A stretch of 64,000 bases of DNA from CAADGU01 sp964581605 (GCA_964581605.1 CAZOPF010000008.1:27183-91182); one strand, 5' to 3'; counted from the stretch's first letter, positions 24,213 through 33,444 are shown. The notes: generated from the letters alone by a model not told the origin. Numbers and translations are program-made.

Positions 24213-24467
24213 GAGCAAAAACGCTTTGAACAATATCTCGCAAACAGATTGGGATAAGGTGGACGCTCTCACTGACGAGGAAATTGACACGGCGACATTC
24301 CACCTCTAGGTGATGACTTTTTTACCAATGCAGAATTACGGCTGCCGCAAGCTAAACAAACCATCACTATGCGCCTGGATAAAGATGTGTTGAATACGTT
24401 GTTTTCCATTTTCTCCGCCATTTTTGAAACCGACGCTTTTCACTGTTGGTCATCGGTCGGGCAGTAA
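24211..24467 (+). pseudogene. Frameshifted BrnA-like antitoxin
   Basis: The first frame reads MSKNALNNISQTDWDKVDAL then TDEEIDTATF and hits TAG. One base back, the frame continues PPLGDDFFTNAELRLPQAKQ then TITMRLDKDVLN, which matches the BrnA pattern (DWDKVDALTDEEID, PPL, DDFF, A.LRLP, ITMRLDKDVL) of this antitoxin. A single-base deletion near 24298 explains the break. After LDKDVL the expected EWFK ribbon-helix-helix tail is replaced by unrelated sequence to TAA 24467. The antitoxin is therefore doubly broken. Confidence 0.75.
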
Positions 24468-24498
24468 GTTGTAACGGTTGAGCCGTGCGAACCAATCG

Positions 24499-25746
24499 CT
24501 AATCTTCAATCTCCTGCTCCAACAATTTTAACACGGCCGTCACATTCAGCAGCGTCTTCGGTATCAGCGAAGGCACATAGAGGTACTCTTGCTCTTTACG
24601 GCCGTCGTCACTCCGTTCCGAGCAGTGGGCATTGCCGCCCGACGGCCCCAGCCCGTCCAGCGTGGGCATGTGTGCCCAGAGATGATTGCCATCGCTCAGA
24701 CCGCCCCGCTCTTCCCGGCGCACGGTGTAGCCCAACTCCTGCCCCGCTTCTTGCCAGATTGCCAGCAGCCGTTCCGTGGCCGGATTCACCGGCCAGGGCT
24801 GTGTTTGGCCGGTAATTGTCACCTGCGTGCGGCAGGTGAAATCACCGTTGGCGCTGCCCACGCTGGCGACATTGTTTAGTGACAGCATATGGTGGATGCC
24901 TTGTTGGAACACGGCCGTGTCAAACGCCCGCATCTCCACCGAAGCCGCCGCATAATGGGGCACCCGGTTACTCACCGTGCCACCCATCACGGTACCCACA
25001 TTAAAGGTCAAATCCTTCTTATAGTCAGTAAAGTGGTGAATCTGTTTGATCACCTCCGCCATTTGCACGATGGCGTTGGCTCCTTTGTCATGGGCAGACC
25101 CGGCGTGGGCCGCTTTGCCTTCCACCTCAATATGAAAATTTGCCATGCCTTTGCGGGCGACCACCACCTGGAAGGTGTGCCCGTGCATGGTACCTGCCTC
25201 AAACACCAGGCAAGCCAGGCCATTTTTGCCCCATCGCGCCCGGCAAAGACGGCCGAAGTCATCTTCGCTCACCTCTTCGCAAGCGTTCAGCCCCACATGC
25301 CAGGTGACGGCGTTGAACAGGTCTGGTCGGTGCTGCTGCAGCGCATCCAGCAGCATGTAAATCAGCACAGTGCCGCCCTTGATATCTATTGTGCCGGGGC
25401 CGTAAATGCGTCTGTTTACCGGTCGCCAGTGAAAGTCGTGGCGTTCTTCTTCTTCAGCCGGGAAGACGGTGTCCAAGTGAGCGATGAGGGCAATCTGGCG
25501 CGGACTGTGACCAGGACGGGTGAGGAAAAGATGACGGCCGTAAAGGGGATTTTCAGCCTGAATCATTTCCGCTGTAAAACCGAGGGGGGCGAAGGCAACG
25601 GCCGTGACTTCTCCTAATTCATTTACCCCCTCTGGATTAGCCGAAAAGCTATTAACACTCACCATCTGTTCTAGCAGTGCCAGATACTTTGTTTCATGGG
25701 TTTGCAGATAGTTTTTGATCTGTTCAATTGATTGTGCGTAGGGCAT
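24499..25746 (-). CDS. M20 family metallopeptidase
   Basis: A 415-residue zinc peptidase of the M20 family (carboxypeptidase G2, dipeptidase and deacylase types). Metal and catalytic motifs: IALIAHLDTVFP (His ligand and Asp), YGPGTIDIKGG (bridging Asp), LNACEEVSEDDFG (catalytic Glu plus Glu ligand), and GGLSDGNHLW then GPSGGNAHCSE near the C terminus. A lid domain is inserted at about 190-310. AGAGGT lies six bases before ATG 25746, which I prefer over an ATG 60 bases upstream. No signal peptide, so it is cytoplasmic. Substrate unknown. It stands alone on the minus strand. Confidence 0.9.
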   Translation of the reverse strand: MPYAQSIEQIKNYLQTHETKYLALLEQMVSVNSFSANPEGVNELGEVTAVAFAPLGFTAEMIQAENPLYGRHLFLTRPGHSPRQIALIAHLDTVFPAEEEERHDFHWRPVNRRIYGPGTIDIKGGTVLIYMLLDALQQHRPDLFNAVTWHVGLNACEEVSEDDFGRLCRARWGKNGLACLVFEAGTMHGHTFQVVVARKGMANFHIEVEGKAAHAGSAHDKGANAIVQMAEVIKQIHHFTDYKKDLTFNVGTVMGGTVSNRVPHYAAASVEMRAFDTAVFQQGIHHMLSLNNVASVGSANGDFTCRTQVTITGQTQPWPVNPATERLLAIWQEAGQELGYTVRREERGGLSDGNHLWAHMPTLDGLGPSGGNAHCSERSDDGRKEQEYLYVPSLIPKTLLNVTAVLKLLEQEIED

Positions 25747-25916
25747 GTTGTACCTCTGATTGGAATTTGCATGTGCAGTTATAGCACTGGCCAGGAGAGC
25801 GAACAACTATAGGCGAGTTTCAGTAATCGGTGAATTACTTGACAATAACGGAATTTTGGCGAAAATTTAGAACATGCGGTCTACAAATTAAGACCCAAAG
25901 GTTTTTTAAAAGCCCT

Positions 25917-26028
25917 TAGTGATCGTTTGCAAATAAGTTCGTAATTGGGCAATTGGGTAATTAAGTAATTGAAGCGGCTAATTACCAAATTGCTCAATTA
26001 CATAATTACATAATTACTGCACGGTTAC
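25917..26028 (-). repeat. Dispersed palindromic element family B, copy 2
   Basis: Inverted copy of the element at 16967-17080, from AGTGATCGTTTGC to CTGCACGGTTAC, ending 18 bases before the WYL regulator gene. It may contribute to or separate that gene's promoter. Confidence 0.85.
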
Positions 26029-26046
26029 GCAGGGTTTGCCCGAATA

Positions 26047-27027
26047 ATGACACGATTGGCTTCGCGCACATCGCGCTTACGGCAGATTGAGGAGATTTTG
26101 GTGCTGCACCCGGATGGGATGCGGGCGATTGACCTGGCGGAACAGGTGGGGGTTGACCGGCGCACGGTGTACCGGGATGTGGAGTTTTTGTGTGAGCAAG
26201 GGGTGCCGGTGTGGCAGAAAGACGGCCGTTTTGGTATCAACCGCACCAGCTATATCAGCACCGTTCACCTGACTTTCCATGAGGCCATTGCCCTGATGCT
26301 GGCCGGGCTGTTGCTGTCGCGCACCATTGACGAGCGCAATCCACATGCCATGACGGCCCTGCGTAAACTGGCGATGACCTTGCCACGGCCGTTTACTCCC
26401 CATCTCAAACGTGCCGCCGACCGGGTGCTGGCAAACCAGGAAGGCCAGCAGCAGATCGCCGTGCTAGAGGCGCTGGCCGAGGGATGGGGCACCGGCCATA
26501 AAGTTAGAATTGGCTACCGTTCGCCGCGCAGTGGACAGTTGCGGGAACGGCTGCTGGCCCCGTATGCGCTAGAGCCGACTCCGTCTGGCATTTATGTCAT
26601 CGGCCATGATGATTGGGCTAATGATATGCGCACCTTTAAGCTGGATCGGTTGGAAACGGCCGTTGTCACCCCCCGCAAATTTACCATCCCAGAGACGTTT
26701 GATCTGGAAGCACATCTGGCCTCTGGCTGGCGCATTATGGCCGGGGATACTATTTCTGAGGTGGTGCTGCAATTCACGTCAGAGGTGACGCCCCACATTC
26801 ACGAGCGACAGTGGCACCCCACGCAAAAGCTAGAACGGCTAGACAATGGCGGCTGCCTGCTCAAAGTGCAGGTGGCACAGCCGGAAGAGATGCAGCCTTT
26901 TATTCGCAGTTGGGGGGCGCAGGTGAAAGTGTTAGCCCCGGATTGGCTGCGTGACCAGATCGCCGCCGAACTGTATCTGGCGGCACAGCAATACCAGGAA
27001 ATAAAAATGGAGACGGCCGTTGGTTGA
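26047..27027 (+). CDS. WYL-domain transcriptional regulator
   Basis: A 326-residue regulator: an N-terminal winged helix-turn-helix of the DeoR/HTH_11 type (RLRQIEEILVLHPDGMRAID then GVDRRTVYRDVEFL), a central WYL domain (about 150-220, IGYRSPRSGQLRERLLAPYA, GIYVIGHDDWANDMRTFKLD) and a C-terminal WCX extension. WYL domains sense ligands such as nucleotides or nucleic acid. No defence or CRISPR gene is nearby, so its target is unknown. ATG 26047 has no Shine-Dalgarno sequence. Its last six codons form one arm of a terminator hairpin. Confidence 0.9.
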   Translation: MTRLASRTSRLRQIEEILVLHPDGMRAIDLAEQVGVDRRTVYRDVEFLCEQGVPVWQKDGRFGINRTSYISTVHLTFHEAIALMLAGLLLSRTIDERNPHAMTALRKLAMTLPRPFTPHLKRAADRVLANQEGQQQIAVLEALAEGWGTGHKVRIGYRSPRSGQLRERLLAPYALEPTPSGIYVIGHDDWANDMRTFKLDRLETAVVTPRKFTIPETFDLEAHLASGWRIMAGDTISEVVLQFTSEVTPHIHERQWHPTQKLERLDNGGCLLKVQVAQPEEMQPFIRSWGAQVKVLAPDWLRDQIAAELYLAAQQYQEIKMETAVG

Positions 27028-27040
27028 CGGCCGTCTCCAT
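27007..27040. terminator. Hairpin overlapping the WYL stop codon
   Basis: A perfect 14-bp stem ATGGAGACGGCCGT/ACGGCCGTCTCCAT with loop TGGTTG. The TGA stop (27025-27027) is in the loop and stem. It contains two ACGGCCGT palindromes and separates the gene from convergent citrate synthase. TTTCTT follows on the plus strand. Confidence 0.65.
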
Positions 27041-27079
27041 TTCTTGGCAATTACCAACTTTTTTCAGCCAGCCCGTTGC

Positions 27080-28369
27080 CTACCCCCGTTCTGCCATCGG
27101 CACAAAGTCGCGGCGCGGTGAGCCGAGAAATACCTGGCGTGGCCGGGCGATCTTTTGTTCAGGGTCGTTTAGCATTTCCACCCACTGCGCCAGCCAGCCG
27201 GCCGTGCGCGGAATGGCAAATAACACCGGAAACATGGCAATGGGGAAACGCATTGCCTGGTAAATAATGCCCGAATAAAAGTCCACATTCGGATACAGGT
27301 TGCGCTGCACAAAAAAGTCATCTTCCAACGCGATCCGTTCCAATTCCAGGGCAATATCCAGCAGCGGATTACGGCCGGTCACTTCAAAAACCTGGTCAGC
27401 CACACGCTTGATGATGCGGGCGCGGGGATCATAATTTTTGTATACCCGATGCCCAAAACCCATGAGCAGCCGCTCCCGGTTCTTTACTGCCTTCATAAAC
27501 TCCGGCACATGCTTCACATCGCCAATTTCCAGCAACATGCGCAGCACTTCCTCATTTGCGCCACCGTGCAGAGGGCCGTAGAGGGCCGCCGCTGCCCCGG
27601 CCATCGCTGTGTAAGGGTCAGTATGGCTGGAGCCGATGACACGCATGGCGGCCGTACCACAATTCTGCTCATGGTCAGCATGAAGAATAAACAAAACATC
27701 CAGGGCATGTTCCAATACCGGGTTGGGTTCATATTTCACCTGGGTCATCTTGTCCAGCATGTTCAGGAAATTGCCAGCGTAGCTCAGGTCATTGTCCGGG
27801 TAGACGTAAGGCAGCCCCCGGCTATGGCGGTAAGAAAAGGCGGCGACGGTGGGCACTTTGGCAATGAGGCGCTGAATCTGTTTCATGCGCGTCTCTTCGT
27901 CATGGATCAATCGCCCTTCCGGGTAATAGGTGGACATGGCGGCGATGGTGGCGATAAACATGCCCATGGGGTGTGCATCATGGCGAAAAGCGTGCATCAA
28001 TTGTTTGATATTTTCATGCACAAAGGTATGGTGCAAAATGTCATATTCCCACACATCGTATTGCTCTTTGGTGGGCAGTTGGCCGAAGAGAATGAGATAG
28101 GCCACCTCTAAAAAGTTAGACTTCTCCGCCAGTTGTTCGATAGGGTAGCCGCGATATTCCAGAATGCCTTTGTCGCCATCAATATAGGTGATGGTGCTTT
28201 TGGTGGAAGCGGTATTGGTGAAGGCGGGGTCGTAGCTCATCATGCCAAAATCATCATCGTTGACTTTAATCTGGCGCAGGTTCAGGGCTTTTATGGTGTC
28301 GTTTTCAATGGGGATTTCGTAAGTACGGCCGGTACGGTTGTCGGTGATGGTTAATGTCTCTTTGCTCAT
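27080..28369 (-). CDS. gltA: Citrate synthase
   Basis: Condenses acetyl-CoA and oxaloacetate, the entry of the TCA cycle. The 429-residue protein is a long-form bacterial enzyme with N-terminal DNRTGRTYEIPIENDTIKAL. The catalytic His pair and Asp are seen in YGPLHGGANEEVL, LLMGFGHRVYKNYDPRA and NLYPNVDFYSGIIYQ. A GGAGG lies five bases before ATG 28369. Not in an operon with other TCA genes here. Confidence 0.97.
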   Translation of the reverse strand: MSKETLTITDNRTGRTYEIPIENDTIKALNLRQIKVNDDDFGMMSYDPAFTNTASTKSTITYIDGDKGILEYRGYPIEQLAEKSNFLEVAYLILFGQLPTKEQYDVWEYDILHHTFVHENIKQLMHAFRHDAHPMGMFIATIAAMSTYYPEGRLIHDEETRMKQIQRLIAKVPTVAAFSYRHSRGLPYVYPDNDLSYAGNFLNMLDKMTQVKYEPNPVLEHALDVLFILHADHEQNCGTAAMRVIGSSHTDPYTAMAGAAAALYGPLHGGANEEVLRMLLEIGDVKHVPEFMKAVKNRERLLMGFGHRVYKNYDPRARIIKRVADQVFEVTGRNPLLDIALELERIALEDDFFVQRNLYPNVDFYSGIIYQAMRFPIAMFPVLFAIPRTAGWLAQWVEMLNDPEQKIARPRQVFLGSPRRDFVPMAERG

Positions 28370-28536
28370 GGTATCCTCCAGTTTGTTTTTGAGGGAGATG
28401 GATAAGTGGTATTAGGGGAGAAGTATACCTGTTTTGGAGAGGAAACGGTAATGCGTGAGCCTTGATGTACGAACGAATTCCCCACCAGGCTTCCTGATTC
28501 CTAATTCCTATTTGCCGGTCAGTCTTCATCCACACA

Positions 28537-30096
28537 TCAACCCGACTGGTCTGCTAACCTGGCCTCTACTGCTTGTTTGATGGTGCCATCGGCGACCAAC
28601 CGGCGCACCTGTTCGATGTAAAGTGCCAGCACGGTATCATTGGCCAGGAAGGGGACGGATTGACGAATCAGGTGGTGGGCGACGGCCGTGCCCCGCCCCA
28701 ACGGCCTGTCTTCCCCCATCACCCGCCGCCGGAAGTCTACCCCCTGCGCTGCGCCGAGCAGTTCAATGGCTACTATCGTTTCCACGTGATCCAGGATTTG
28801 CGCCGCCTGGCGCACGGCCGTCGCTCCCATACTCACATGGTCCTCCACATTGGCGCTGCTGGGGATGGTGTCCGCGCTGGCGGGGTGGACGAGGACTTTG
28901 TTCTCCGAAGCCAGCGCCGCCGCCGTGTATTGGGCCATCATCAGGCCACTTTCCAGGCCGCCGTCTGCGGTGAGGAACATGGGCAGCACACGGCCGTTGC
29001 TGTCTGCATCCACCAACCGCGCCATGCGCCGTTCGCTCATATTGCCAATCTCCGTCAGCGCCAGCTTCATATAATCCATGGCCAGGGCAATCGGTTCGCC
29101 ATGAAAATTGCCCGCCGAAATGACATCCGCCTGCCCGGTAGCCTCATCCACAAAGATGATGGGGTTGTCATTGACGGCATTCAGTTCAATATCAATGACC
29201 CATTGGGCGTAGGCAATAGCGTCACGGGCCGCGCCATGCACCTGGGGCACACAGCGCAGCGTGTAGGGGTCTTGCACATTCAGCGGATCGTACCCTCTTA
29301 ACAGCTGGCTGCCCTGCAACAACTGGCGCAAGAAGGCGGCGCACTCGATTTGCCGGGGATGGGGGCGGGCCGCGTGGACACGGCCGTCATAAGCCCGATC
29401 CGTCCCATGCAGTGCCTCCAATGTCAGGGCAGCGGCGATGTCAGCCGTCAGCGCCAGGTTAATGGCCCGGCGCACTTGCAGCGCCCCCATACCCACCATG
29501 AAGCTGGTGCCGTTGAGCAGCGCCAGCCCCTCTTTGGCTTCTAGTTCCAGTGGGTGCAGGCCGCATTGTTCCAGGGCGGCACGGCCGTGCATCACTTCCC
29601 CCTGCACCACCGCCTCCCCTTCACCAATGAGGACCAGCGCCAGATGGGCCAGTGGGGCCAGGTCGCCGCTGGCCCCCAGCGACCCCTGCGCCGGGATGCG
29701 TGGGTGGATGTGCTGGTTGAGCATCTCTAACAGCAGTTGCACGACCAACGGCCGTACCCCGGAATGGCCGGTAGCCAGGGTATTGGCCCGCACGACGAGC
29801 ATGGCACGCACGGCCGTATCCGGCAGCAGTGGCCCCACCCCCACGGCATGGCTGCGCACCAGATTGACCTGTAACTGTTTCACCTGGTCAGGAGAGATGA
29901 TTTTGTCTTTGAAACGGCCGAACCCCGTCGTAATGCCATACACCACCTCGCCGCGTGCCACTAATTCATCCACAGCACGGCGCGAGCGTTCCATTTGGGG
30001 GATGGCGGTGGGGTCTAATTGCACGGGTCGGCCGTGGGCCACCGCCACTACGTCATCTACCTGTAAATTTGTGCCGGAAATAGTTAAGGGAATCAT
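28537..30096 (-). CDS. hutH: Histidine ammonia-lyase
   Basis: Removes ammonia from histidine to give urocanate, the first step of histidine degradation. The ATG 30096 start gives 519 residues, close to the usual size. The MIO prosthetic group would form from Ala-Ser-Gly at 142-144 in GSLGASGDLAPLAH. Other family motifs: YGITTGFGRF with the catalytic Tyr, NLVRSHAVGVG, LNGTSFMVGMGAL, NDNPIIFVD and ISAGNFHGEPIA. An ATG 18 bases upstream lies in the promoter. TATAAT ends six bases before 30096, so the mRNA is probably leaderless. hutU, hutI and hutG are not in the window. Confidence 0.95.
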   Translation of the reverse strand: MIPLTISGTNLQVDDVVAVAHGRPVQLDPTAIPQMERSRRAVDELVARGEVVYGITTGFGRFKDKIISPDQVKQLQVNLVRSHAVGVGPLLPDTAVRAMLVVRANTLATGHSGVRPLVVQLLLEMLNQHIHPRIPAQGSLGASGDLAPLAHLALVLIGEGEAVVQGEVMHGRAALEQCGLHPLELEAKEGLALLNGTSFMVGMGALQVRRAINLALTADIAAALTLEALHGTDRAYDGRVHAARPHPRQIECAAFLRQLLQGSQLLRGYDPLNVQDPYTLRCVPQVHGAARDAIAYAQWVIDIELNAVNDNPIIFVDEATGQADVISAGNFHGEPIALAMDYMKLALTEIGNMSERRMARLVDADSNGRVLPMFLTADGGLESGLMMAQYTAAALASENKVLVHPASADTIPSSANVEDHVSMGATAVRQAAQILDHVETIVAIELLGAAQGVDFRRRVMGEDRPLGRGTAVAHHLIRQSVPFLANDTVLALYIEQVRRLVADGTIKQAVEARLADQSG

Positions 30097-30102
30097 GCCG
30101 CA

Positions 30103-30108
30103 ATTATA
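30103..30108 (-). promoter_or_regulatory. -10 box of hutH, leaderless layout
   Basis: TATAAT on the minus strand six bases before ATG 30096. No recognisable -35 at the usual distance, so an activator may be needed. Confidence 0.5.
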
Positions 30109-30364
30109 CGCCACAAAAACGAAATGAATGGTCGTGAGGAATCTCTCGAATCCACAAGGTGAAGATCAGGCAACAGCTCCCGTTCACTCTCGGGCATCAG
30201 CACCAGCTTTGGTCTATTTTGTTAAAGTGCGTTAAATTTAGCCAACATTTTGGGCCTTCAATTGACCAGTAGGTTTTTGTATGATGATTGAAATCTGCTC
30301 GTTTGTGGTGGCCCATTTTAGTTTTGAATTACCAACACTCTCGATTGTGACATGAGGTGAACCA

Positions 30365-30787
30365 ATGAACGAACTGCCCCTGAGATTACAGGAGATTGTT
30401 GAGGATTTTGGCTACTGTGAAGGGCAGGAAAAGCTGGAACTGCTGCTGGAATATGCGGAAAAATTGCCGCCGCTGCCAGCCTGGCTACAAGGCAAACAGC
30501 AAGAGATGGATCAGGTGCATGAATGTATGACGCCCGTTTTTATCTACCCGGAAAAGCAGGACGGCCGTCTCCATTTCCACTTTGATATTCCCCCCGAAGC
30601 GCCCACTGTGCGTGGTTTTGCCGCCGTTTTGCAAGAAGGGTTGGATGGGAGTACACCAGAAGAGGTCACGGCCGTGCCTGACATGTTTCATCTGCAAATG
30701 GGCCTACAACAAGTCCTCTCGGGGCAGCGTCTTAATGGCATCAGCGCCATGCTCAACCACATCAAAACCCTGGCTAAAGCGGCGTAG
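30365..30787 (+). CDS. sufE: SufE-family cysteine desulfuration protein
   Basis: SufE takes persulfide sulfur from the SufS cysteine desulfurase and passes it to the Fe-S assembly scaffold. The 140-residue protein shows RLQEIVEDFGYCEGQEKLEL, LPPLPAWLQ, the acceptor Cys 54 in HECMTPVFIYPE, and PTVRGFAAVLQEGLDGSTPE. Length is usual. GAGGTGA lies before the ATG. It is a lone gene ending in a strong terminator; no sufBCDS cluster is adjacent. Confidence 0.94.
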   Translation: MNELPLRLQEIVEDFGYCEGQEKLELLLEYAEKLPPLPAWLQGKQQEMDQVHECMTPVFIYPEKQDGRLHFHFDIPPEAPTVRGFAAVLQEGLDGSTPEEVTAVPDMFHLQMGLQQVLSGQRLNGISAMLNHIKTLAKAA

Positions 30788-30790
30788 CGT

Positions 30791-30813
30791 GGTTCAATCT
30801 TCAGCATTGAACC
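30791..30813. other. Short stem-loop GGTTCAAT/ATTGAACC
   Basis: A perfect 8-bp stem with loop CTTCAGC. A near-identical stem (GGCTCAATCTCCAGGATTGA then ACC) lies at 38097-38119, beside another terminator, so it is a small recurrent element. Confidence 0.45.
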
Positions 30814-30827
30814 AATAATCTCCTACG

Positions 30828-30863
30828 AAAAACGGCCGTCTGCTGGCAGACGGCCGTTTTTTG
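30828..30863 (+). terminator. Intrinsic terminator of sufE
   Basis: AAAACGGCCGTCTGC pairs perfectly with GCAGACGGCCGTTTT across a two-base loop, followed by TT. Both arms carry ACGGCCGT. Confidence 0.85.
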
Positions 30864-30870
30864 TTGCTCG

Positions 30871-30914
30871 TTGACTTTTGTATAGCGATTATTTATTATT
30901 TAGACATATCTAAA
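30871..30914 (+). promoter_or_regulatory. Promoter with palindromic operator before the PPDK-like gene
   Basis: TTGACT (30871-30876) and TATTAT (30894-30899) with a 17-base spacer. The inverted repeat TTTAGA-CATA-TCTAAA (30899-30914) covers the predicted start of transcription, so a repressor site is likely. Confidence 0.6.
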
Positions 30915-31035
30915 AATTGTCGTGTAAGGTAACATATGCAACTGAATGGAAAACCACTTATTGGATAAACCCCATGGCACTCGAACTCTTTTTCAAAATC
31001 GCCTTTCTCAAAGAAATCGGATGCCTGAGGCTGAG

Positions 31036-33387
31036 ATGATCTACGAATTTTCTACACTACCCACAGGCAACGTAACGGCCGTTGGCAGCAAAGGTGGCAC
31101 ACTGGCGCAACTGTTTCAAGCGGGTTATCCCGTGCCCAATGGTTTTGTCATTGCACCAGAAGCGTTTGGTGAAGATGAACTGCGTCCAGAGATGTGGACG
31201 GCCGTGCAAACCCACCTGCGCCAGTTGCAAAATGGCAACGGGCCAATGAACGTGGCCGTCCGCTCCTCCGCCCGCAACGAAGATTCCGTTCATGCCTCCT
31301 TTGCCGGGGAATTTGAGTCTGTGTTAAATGTCAGCAACGAGGCGGACATTTACCGCGCCATCCACACCGTTTACCAATCAGGGCAGACCGAGCGGGTGCA
31401 GGCTTATAGCCAGGCACAAGGGTTAAACACCCATCATCAGGTCGCCGTCGTGGTGCAAAAGATGGTGCGGGCCGAATGGGCCGGAGTGCTGTTTACGGCC
31501 GATCCCGTCAGCGGCAGCCACGCGCAAATGACCGGCAACTTTGTACGCGGTCTGGGAGATAAGCTGGTTTCCGGCGAAGTGACGCCGGAGATGTTTACCA
31601 TTTCCCGCCCAAAAGGAATATATGACGGGCCAGAGGAGATGAAACGTTACGGCCGTGTCCTCTTCAAACTGGCACAGCGATTAGAAAATGAGCTAAACGG
31701 GCCACAGGATATGGAATGGGCAGTGGCCGATGGCCGGGTCTACCTGCTGCAAGCCCGCCCCATCACCACTATGCAACCGTATAACCCGGCGACGGGTGAA
31801 TGGAATGACAGCCTGCGCGGTGATTATCTCTGGACAAACGCTAACTTTGGCGAAGCCGTGCCGGACGTGATGACGCCCATGACCTGGTCGCTGCTGCAAA
31901 TTTACGAGCGGGAAACATTCACCCTGCCTCTGCCCGGCCAGCACCCTTTTTTGGGCAACATCGGCGGGCGAGCCTATGTCAACATCAGCCTGGCTGTGAC
32001 CCTGTTTCAGGCGTTGGGCTTTAAGAATGAGCGTCTGCACAACCATATGCGTGAGTTTTTTGGCTATCTGCCAGAGGATGGTCGCCTCGCCCGCCTGCCC
32101 ATTTCGGATTGGGCGGTGTGGAGCGCATTTCTGCGCGGCGCACCATCGGCCATGTGGCAGGTGCGGCGAGATCGAAAGCGGCTGGTGGAATTTGCCACGG
32201 CCGTGCCCACCCGCGCCACCTCCTGCCACCAACAAATTGCCACCGCCCAAACCACCACTGATTTGCTGACCATTTGGGCCGAACTGCTGCCTTATTTTCG
32301 GCAGACCTGCCGCATGTTGAAGGCAGGCACGGGCTTGTTTGAGGATGTGGTACGGCCGTTGCGCCAAAAGTTGACCAAATGGACCGACGCGGAAACGGCC
32401 AATACCCTGTTGTCGGGTTTCAGCCAGGGCGGGGATCCGCTTGCCAGCCTGGGGCCAGTCATTGGGCTGTGGCGGGTGCAGCAGGGGCAGATGAGCGAAG
32501 CGGAGTATATGCAGCAGTATGGACACCGGGGCGCACATGAATTTGAACTGGCCTGGCCGCGTCCATACGAGGATGCTGATTGGTTGGCACAACAGCAAGA
32601 CAATCTGGCTGATATAGATGTGCCTTCTGTGCTGGCCCGGCAAGAGGCGCAAAAGGTGGCCGCATGGGCGCGTTTTGCCGGTCAGCAGCCAGGGCACGCA
32701 GCCAAAGTGGAGAAGGAGCTGGCACATGTAGCGGCCGTAGCCCGCAACCGGGAAGCGATCCGTTCAGAGACGATCCGGCTGGTGGGGGTGGTGCGGGCGT
32801 TTGCCTTGCGGGCCGGGGCGTTGACCGGGTTGGGTGATGGTATCTTTTTCTTGCAGTTTGAGGAAATGGCGGCCGTGTTGGGTGGGGAACAGACGGCCGC
32901 CGCTACCGAAGCGGTAGCCCACATCCCTATCCGTAAACAGGCCCATGAACGGTTGTCTGCATTGCCGGTGTATCCGGGGATTATTCACGGCCGTTTTGAC
33001 CCGTATGCGTGGGCTAAAGACCCGAAAGGTTTCCAAACCCCTTTGGGTCTGGCGGCCAGCGCCGACGCCATTACCGGCTTTCCCGGCGCGGTGGGGGTGG
33101 TGGAAGGGGTCGTGCGCCGGTTGGATACGCCGGAGCAAGGCCACCTGCTACAACCGGGCGAAATCCTGGTGACAGCCACGACCAACATTGGCTGGACACC
33201 CCTTTTCCCTAAAGCAGGTGCGGTCGTTACCGATGTGGGCGCGCCGCTGTCCCACGCGGCCATCGTCGCCCGCGAATTAGGCATACCGGCAGTGGTGGGC
33301 ACGGGTAATGCGACGGCGCGATTACAAACGGGGGATTGGGTGCGGGTGAATGGGGGAAAGGGAATCGTAGAAAAACTTGTGAGGTGA
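31036..33387 (+). CDS. PEP-synthase/rifampicin phosphotransferase-like enzyme
   Basis: Belongs to the dikinase family that moves phosphate from ATP through a swivelling His domain. Residues 1-280 are the ATP-binding PPDK_N domain (VGSKGGTLAQLFQAGYPVPN, VAVRSSARNEDSVHASFAG, DMEWAVADGRVYLLQARPI). A helical middle of about 400 residues has no PEP-binding barrel, and the C-terminal mobile domain has the phospho-His at 740 in TDVGAPLSHAAIVARELGIP. That order and 783-residue size match rifampicin phosphotransferases more than true PEP synthases, but the middle domain varies and the substrate is unknown. ATG 31036 is preferred; an open extension to 30946 exists. It has its own promoter and possible operator. 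Confidence 0.85.
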   Translation: MIYEFSTLPTGNVTAVGSKGGTLAQLFQAGYPVPNGFVIAPEAFGEDELRPEMWTAVQTHLRQLQNGNGPMNVAVRSSARNEDSVHASFAGEFESVLNVSNEADIYRAIHTVYQSGQTERVQAYSQAQGLNTHHQVAVVVQKMVRAEWAGVLFTADPVSGSHAQMTGNFVRGLGDKLVSGEVTPEMFTISRPKGIYDGPEEMKRYGRVLFKLAQRLENELNGPQDMEWAVADGRVYLLQARPITTMQPYNPATGEWNDSLRGDYLWTNANFGEAVPDVMTPMTWSLLQIYERETFTLPLPGQHPFLGNIGGRAYVNISLAVTLFQALGFKNERLHNHMREFFGYLPEDGRLARLPISDWAVWSAFLRGAPSAMWQVRRDRKRLVEFATAVPTRATSCHQQIATAQTTTDLLTIWAELLPYFRQTCRMLKAGTGLFEDVVRPLRQKLTKWTDAETANTLLSGFSQGGDPLASLGPVIGLWRVQQGQMSEAEYMQQYGHRGAHEFELAWPRPYEDADWLAQQQDNLADIDVPSVLARQEAQKVAAWARFAGQQPGHAAKVEKELAHVAAVARNREAIRSETIRLVGVVRAFALRAGALTGLGDGIFFLQFEEMAAVLGGEQTAAATEAVAHIPIRKQAHERLSALPVYPGIIHGRFDPYAWAKDPKGFQTPLGLAASADAITGFPGAVGVVEGVVRRLDTPEQGHLLQPGEILVTATTNIGWTPLFPKAGAVVTDVGAPLSHAAIVARELGIPAVVGTGNATARLQTGDWVRVNGGKGIVEKLVR

Positions 33388-33444
33388 TTTTGAAAATCGC
33401 CTTACAATTCGCCAGCCGCCTGGTTTTTTGGTAAATGTTGGGGG

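Noticed and set aside
26047..27027. WYL regulator as a sign of a defence island
   Set aside because: No nuclease, CRISPR, BREX or similar gene is adjacent; neighbours are metabolic.
28573..29301. A 242-codon plus-strand frame
   Set aside because: Shadow of hutH, which has complete catalytic motifs on the minus strand.
30946..31035. 30-residue N-terminal extension of the dikinase
   Set aside because: Composition is unlike the family and a better start with GAGG lies at 31036; kept only as an alternative.
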